This document shows positions 32,275 through 37,376 of a DNA stretch of 37,376 bases, piece after piece. Both the position numbers and the translations under genes were made by a program. Where the stretch lies: NCBI RefSeq assembly GCF_000003605.2, contig NW_003138344.1, positions 48,935-86,310 on the forward strand, given 5' to 3'. The notes beneath the pieces were generated by a model. It had not been told where the DNA came from and made no database searches. It worked only from the letters and a program-made list of their open reading frames with translations. This stretch comes from Saccoglossus kowalevskii (Eukaryota; Hemichordata; Enteropneusta; Harrimaniidae). The first letter of the stretch is position 1. Each line of letters begins with the position of its first letter.

Positions 32275-35253
32275 CTGAAATTAATTAAATTTATTAATTT
32301 GCTTATTTATTCGCTTACTGCTAATTAAAAACTGTAGATGATTGACAAAAAAATAAATGAATCCTGGTATTTTTAATAAATATATCACTAATGATCTCTT
32401 GAATCAATAAACAGTACAGAAGCATATGCATGATCTACCTTTAGGATACTCAATAGCCGTAGCCACCAGACTAAATGTGCTTCCAATTACTTCGCCTACT
32501 TTCCTGGCAGTTACCGGATGACTTTCCGGATCTCCAACAATTGTGCTCTCATTATCATCACCTGAAAAGCATGATATATGAATCATACATTTTATTAACA
32601 ATGTTAATTGTTGTATATATGTATTTTGCCTTTCATCATTAATACTGGTAAAATATTTTGACTCTATTATACCTTTATTCTTACAAATTCAAGTAAACAT
32701 ACATGCACATATCATTCATCCTTTCAATCAATGGAAGCCACCTTGGATATCAGCAAATAGATATTACCGGTAATAGGTGATTTTCCATTCAATGTAAGAT
32801 CTTGCATATTGCATGAAAGGTGTGGACCGAACAAACGTCCAATGCAAATATTTAACCATTTGATTTTGGACATGAATTTCTTTTTTTATATAGTCCAGTG
32901 TCATAAAGCTGATCTTTGAGAGGATGTATTTCATTCAGATACCTTTACTTCATCAAAATCAACCATAATTAAATGTGTGTTGCATATTATAAAGCGTGGG
33001 AATCCTCCCCAAATACTTTTGCGTTTGACAAATTCCATGCGATATTTGACATTATTATAACAATTGAATATGAACTTTGTTTGTCCTGTTCCTACATTCA
33101 ATTTCACACATAATACAGGATCATGCAGTGAACAGAAAATAGAATGCAATATTTCATCACAGCTCATATACAATACATACAAATTTCAATGAGGCATTAA
33201 CAGATGGTACAACACATATGCCCAAAGTACTTATTTTCTATACACAAAGCAACATACGTTACATGAAAGACTATGTTAATATAAATCATCCAGGGTTTGG
33301 TACACTATATATTGTTAAACTTAATAATTTATTGGGTGTTATATAAACTAAATTTCATGAAAGTCACTATGACCCCCTGTCTTGAGAACTCAACTGAAAT
33401 ATTAACTTCTATAAAGTGTTCCCTAGAGTGTGTATTTTTACTTACAGCATATTGTATTGTAACATTCATCACATACTCTAACTGGGGTCTCACCCCAACC
33501 TCTCTCTGGGACAGGAGCCGTATTTGTAGTACAATCATCACAGAATCCTTGACCACAGGCACGGCAATGATGTTTAGTATCAGTGACAGCAAACTTATGT
33601 TGACATCCAGCACATTGCTATGAAAATTGAAAAGAAAAATTAGGACATGCCTGCAATTTAGCATGTACATGTACTGTAATTGTTCTATTATTGGCTTTAT
33701 ACAAAATATTACTAATTTTGATCATAGGAAAATGTCTGTAAGCACATGCGCTTCTAACAGAGCAAATACGGTATGGTTAAATTGACACATTGCCAAAGTT
33801 ATAGTAGCCATAATTTTATAGTTGACATAATCCATTGTTGACATTATTTATTCATAGAGCTTTTTTCGCCATAAAACATGTAACATAGACAAAAAGTATA
33901 CTATTCCAGCATGTACATGAATAGGAGAACAATATTTTCATATATTTACATGGATTTGGCTATTCGGTATCCAATAAGCTGGTGCAATTTGATCTGTCAT
34001 CCAATCACTGAGCATCTTGGTGGGCGTGGCACTCATGTAACCCACAGTTCCAGCGACGTGACTGATACCGTCTAAGAGTTTTCTAGCTGCATTGTGTGTA
34101 CCCTGTAGTACTGGATTACCCTGTAATGTTAGACAGTGTGTGTATTAGCCTTGTAGCATACAATGTACAACACATCATGGAAACAACTTTCTTTCATACT
34201 GGGGATGTACAGATATTTATACAGTATAACAGTATTCTGCAAGAATAATTCATGATGATATACTTACTCCAGGCCATACATGTCGTATTTCAGTTCTAAC
34301 TACTGTTTCTACAGGATCTCTGTTTCCATACCAATACTGACGACTGCGATAGATAATGCCACATTTTGGACATTCTAAGACATAGCTAAAAGAAATATTG
34401 GAGTGTGTAAATTGTCACTGTTGCCACATAGCATATGGCACCTGGTGGGTTGTAATAAATCTGTGAGGCAGTTTCATGTTATTTTTTAAATATGGTCTAT
34501 CAGTGTACCATATTGTCTCCAATAGAAGCACATTTCCAAAAGAAGTGCACATTGACCAAAAATAGTACTTATTGTATACTAGACAATTTAAATATAACTT
34601 AGTTTGACATGAACTAATGATATGTGAAATGCAGCTATGCCATTGTACCGGTAATTAAATAAAACAATGTTTATACATACCCAGACCATGCATACTTGGC
34701 AAGTCCCATCCATGACGTGTCTACAGAGGCTGATGTCTTAGGCACAACTATGACCTCATCCCCTCCCTCATAACACTTCTATAAATGACAAAACATAATA
34801 CCAGTCATGTAATGTAATGATAGTACACCCCCACCCCATTATTATGTTACCGGGGTAACTGTATTCAAGGGTCATTTGTAGCAACTTATGCATGTTCTAA
34901 AAGTTAATTAATTGTGGGCAGATTGAACAATCCAACAAAAACAACAAAATAAATTGTTGAATTCAAATTCTTGCAACGTGATTTTCCAAAATGATTCGCA
35001 TTTAATATGCATTCAATATATTTTTAATCTCATCAAAGGTAGATAAATAGATAAGGGCATGCATTTTGCAAAACTAAATGTACCCGGTAAGCATGTTGAT
35101 ATGCGATGAAAATTCCATTCAAACTACTCAGGACTACTTATTACCTTACATGTGTAGACTTTATTTTCATACTGGTGTTGGTATTTACATCGTCCTTTAC
35201 AGTCATGGCTTAGATTGTCTTTAATGTGATTCATGCTTCTAACACAGCGCTCT
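32045..35253 (-). CDS. ZFYVE1: ZFYVE1 (DFCP1), double FYVE-containing protein, C-terminal half (7 exons)
   Basis: DFCP1 binds phosphatidylinositol 3-phosphate on ER-linked membranes and marks omegasomes, where autophagosomes form; it also associates with Golgi and lipid droplets. Seven exons join in phase by GT-AG rules into about 339 residues up to a TAG stop (32045-32047): 35145-35253, 34681-34778, 34268-34385, 33950-34120, 33446-33617, 32439-32561, 32045-32274. They give a cysteine-rich region (HDCKGRCKYQHQYENKVYTC), the conserved VVPKTSAS and WMGLAKYAWSG stretch, then YVLECPKCG and RSRQYWYGN, and two FYVE fingers separated by an ARKVGE linker. The final YEKDDL corresponds to human NKKPGDL. 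The upstream exon must end in phase 2 and was not found before the right edge; about 430 residues by human length, including the GTPase-like region, are missing. Confidence 0.95.
32439..32561 (-). CDS. ZFYVE1: ZFYVE1 inter-finger linker exon
   Basis: 41 codons' worth of sequence, DDNESTIVGDPESHPVTARK then VGEVIGSTFSLVATAIEYPK, matching human DDEGGTLIARKVGEAVQNTL and following. Acceptor TTTCAG, donor GTAGAT (weak at +3 to +5), phase 1 on both sides. Confidence 0.92.
33446..33617 (-). CDS. ZFYVE1: ZFYVE1 first FYVE finger exon
   Basis: Encodes QCAGCQHKFAVTDTKHHCRA then CGQGFCDDC and VPERGWGETPVRVCDECY. Eight zinc-binding cysteine/histidine positions and the KHHCR basic motif are intact. The finger's leading WIPN, in place of WxxD, lies in the exon before; human has WRPN at the same place. 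Acceptor CATAG, donor GTAAGT. Confidence 0.96.
33950..34120 (-). CDS. ZFYVE1: ZFYVE1 exon before the first FYVE finger
   Basis: 57 codons, GNPVLQGTHNAARKLLDGIS, then PTKMLSDWMTDQIAPAYWIP and NSQIH. It aligns with human NNNAAQRLLDGMN and WLTDQIAPAYWRPNSQI. Acceptor TACAG, donor GTAAAT, phase 0. Confidence 0.94.
34268..34385 (-). CDS. ZFYVE1: ZFYVE1 exon with YVLECPKCG motif
   Basis: Encodes YVLECPKCGIIYRSRQYWYG then NRDPVETVVRTEIRHVWPG, almost identical to human. Acceptor TTTTAG, donor GTAAGT; phase 2 in, phase 0 out. Too short and phase-shifted to show as a long open frame. Confidence 0.95.
34681..34778 (-). CDS. ZFYVE1: ZFYVE1 exon with VVPKTSAS motif
   Basis: Encodes KCYEGGDEVIVVPKTSASVD then TSWMGLAKYAWSG. 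Acceptor TATAG, donor GTATGT, phase 2 out. Confidence 0.94.
35145..35253 (-). CDS. ZFYVE1: ZFYVE1 first exon visible in the window
   Basis: Encodes ERCVRSMNHIKDNLSHDCKG then RCKYQHQYENKVYTCK, a cysteine-rich stretch. Donor GTAATA is good. The acceptor (TGTAG) follows only a modest pyrimidine tract with CTAAC close by, so the 5' end is less certain. Confidence 0.82.
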
Positions 35254-37376
35254 CTACAGTTAGTGTATAACAACAGATATTATGTTTTGTATATGAAAAC
35301 CACTCACACTAACAAACAGACCATCATGGCACCAACAAAAGAACTGATGAGAAAATTGTTCAGTTTACAGATGTCTTTTATAAAAGTGAGTTATGGCTTA
35401 TACAAATTTGTTAGTAACTGTGGCTTATACAAGTTTGCAAAGTAAACTGTGATGAGCATATTAATGTGATTTCTTGTGGACTACTGTGGGAATACAGTGT
35501 ACTATATTTATCTGAGTAAGAGCCCATGCCCGAGCAAACGCCCACCCCCCACTTTTGACACAATAAAGAAGTTGAGGTCATATCCGGACATACGCCCAAG
35601 GGGTCTTTTTCTACACAAAAAATAACAAAAAGTTCAAAAGTCGGCAAGTCTATAACAAGAGTTGGCAGAGCCATCTCGATGCTGGGAAAATAAGAGTTTT
35701 AAAGGTGTGTTTTGAAGCAATGGATTGGCGAACAGACAGAAAAGCAATTTCAAAGACTTTGACTTTGTTTTAATGAAAACTTGAAGTATACATGAGGGTA
35801 CGAATTATTTGTTTATTTTGGAAACTCAATTTTTAACTGAAGGAATTAAACTAAATTAAATAATCTAGTTAGAAATGACTACTGTTCAACTCTGGACTAG
35901 TTGTTTAATTGTACTTAGCGAATGTTGCTATGACAATCAACCAATTCGAGAAAAAAACAGTCAACAATGACTAAATGCATGGTCACAGCCAAATCGCTGT
36001 TTAATTGAAATATAAAAAATCAAAGAAAACAGAGAACTCTAAGACAGGAAGAGAAACACAAGCGATGTAGTCGAACAGGCATTACGGCAACCATGTTTGT
36101 TTCACCTCAATCAATACAGTATTACCCACGATGCACTATTCCCATAAGCGTGGATATGTGGACGTTCATAGCTAAGCGTACTGCGGTCAAGAACAAGGTA
36201 AGAAATTACGTGACGAGACCATCCCGATTTGCCGTTGATTTCTGGATTCGGGTGCGTTTCATAAAAGAAGATCAATACGAACTACACCGCCGAGTGTAGT
36301 AGACATAATTCCGATGGCAATAGAAAGTTCGAAGGAGGCTCACACAGTTGATTTATAACAGACTAAGTAAATGGAAATCACTTTTCAGTCCTCGTTGCGG
36401 CACAAACGTATTTAAATGAGAGACGATGGCAACTCCACGTTGTGGCAGATTTAATACACACTACTACAGTTTGACAAAAGTTTACAAACACCACGGTCAG
36501 TCACACAAAGTCCCCCAAATTCAAAAGGGATTTTTAAATGCACCGGGGAACACGAGACGAACAATTGTGCATACTTAGATGTCTTCCCGTTCGCAAGAAC
36601 ACAAAGCCTAAACTATCAGTAATTCGAGTGATGGTATAACAAAATAACTCATCATTTGTAAATTCAATCCATCGAAAAAATATAAAGAACATTTTTATAA
36701 ACAATTTTTAATTAAATAAATACACTTTGAAAAAAAACAAGATTTATAAACATAAATCTATTTAAATACATTCTCACTACAAATTACACAATACTTATTT
36801 ACTAATGGAGTTTCTTCACAGCACAAACTATTGGAATCATGCACACGTGTGAGTACTTCGGTGACACATTTTATAGCTACGCCCAAAATAGTCCATCATT
36901 TATTACGTAACTGTGACCACATGACATCATTCTGTTAAAGGGGAACTAAATAGAGCCTATTTTGGTGTTTGTATTTATCAAGTTATGTATATTGATTATA
37001 AATTTGAAAAAAAAATGATTATCTTCAGAGTTATGATGATTTAAATATGAGAAACCATAAACCTGCGAAGGACTTCTGTTTGCGCCATCTTGCCATAAAA
37101 AAAACGCCCTCATGAGGTATAAACAGGGAAGGTAACAAAGCATGATGACGAAATAGTATCTGATTAAATATAAGCAACTTAGGGAGCCATAGTTGGCTGG
37201 ACTGGTGAATTGACTTCTAGTCTAGGTTTTTTCGACTTTTACGTTAATGTTATTTACAAGCGTATCAACATACAAACATTATGGATGTGCGATTGATCGA
37301 GACAGGCATTTTGTTTTGTTTTTTGTCTAACTGTACTAATAAATGCTGTTTCCAGTATTGCACTGTGTGGCGTGCA
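35254..37376. other. Presumed ZFYVE1 intron or 5' region; no exon identified
   Basis: Contains a short repeat with CGCCCAC blocks (35510-35605), a plus-strand ATG-plus-donor candidate at 36093-36197 and otherwise AT-rich sequence. The missing N-terminal ZFYVE1 exons were not recognised here. Confidence 0.4.
35510..35605. repeat. Short interspersed repeat with CGCCCAC blocks
   Basis: Reads tctgagtaagagcccatgcc, then cgagcaaacgcccacccccc and later ggacatacgcccaagggg. The recurring gagtaag / gcaaacgcccac phrase looks like a diverged interspersed repeat. It creates a minus-strand open frame (35411-35674) of no coding significance. Confidence 0.45.

Noticed and set aside
33297-33623. 108-codon plus-strand frame over the first FYVE exon
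   Set aside because: It is the antisense shadow of a clearly conserved ZFYVE1 exon.
35231-35251. Another copy of the dispersed CTTCTAA motif
   Set aside because: It lies within a ZFYVE1 coding exon and encodes part of RCVRSM, so the resemblance is probably chance.

Overview
This is animal nuclear DNA. It is AT-rich, its genes are split by many GT-AG introns, and it holds several satellite arrays and interspersed repeats plus one 50-base assembly gap (26780-26829). The proteins resemble vertebrate orthologues closely but the genes are compact, so a marine invertebrate fits best, perhaps an invertebrate deuterostome such as a hemichordate. The species is inferred and not proven.

Three protein genes can be supported, all on the minus strand. 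(1) CMTR1, the cap-1 mRNA 2'-O-ribose methyltransferase, starts at 9993 and has 12 coding exons down to 1885, then runs off the left edge. These encode the N-terminal basic signal, the G-patch and the whole Rossmann methyltransferase domain with its K-D-K-E tetrad. The C-terminal guanylyltransferase-like and WW parts are not found here. (2) An intronless 326-residue RING plus TRAF-type zinc-finger E3 ligase lies at 21758-22738. Its N-terminus is NRDP1/RNF41-like and its C-terminal domain is one I do not recognise. (3) The last seven coding exons of ZFYVE1 (DFCP1, the omegasome PI3P-binding protein) lie at 32045-35253. They include both FYVE fingers; the 5' half lies beyond the right edge.

Layout: 1-730 27-bp satellite; 1015-1530 degenerate 29-30-bp satellite; 1885-9993 CMTR1 with repeat-filled introns (34-bp satellite in intron 11, 29-bp minisatellite against a splice acceptor in intron 7, a ribozyme-like transposon fragment in intron 6, a hairpin-ended element touching a splice donor in intron 5, a pentanucleotide microsatellite in intron 4); 10140-21757 intergenic, with a (TTTA)n tract, one GC-rich orphan ORF, an inverted pair of hairpin-ended repeats with a recent 395-bp tandem duplication, and G-rich tracts; 21758-22738 RING gene; 22739-26340 no gene seen; 26345-28400 a 2-kb satellite changing from a 40-bp to a 42-bp unit with higher-order structure; 28400-32044 non-coding, possibly partly ZFYVE1 3' UTR; 32045 onward ZFYVE1.

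No functional linkage between the genes is apparent: cap methylation, ubiquitin ligation and autophagosome initiation are separate processes. Many open frames here (5-769, 26906-28476, 31260-31602, 2724-3141) are artefacts of satellites whose unit length is a multiple of three, or of stop-poor repeats. No CRISPR, tRNA or rRNA gene was seen, and no system that I would call new.
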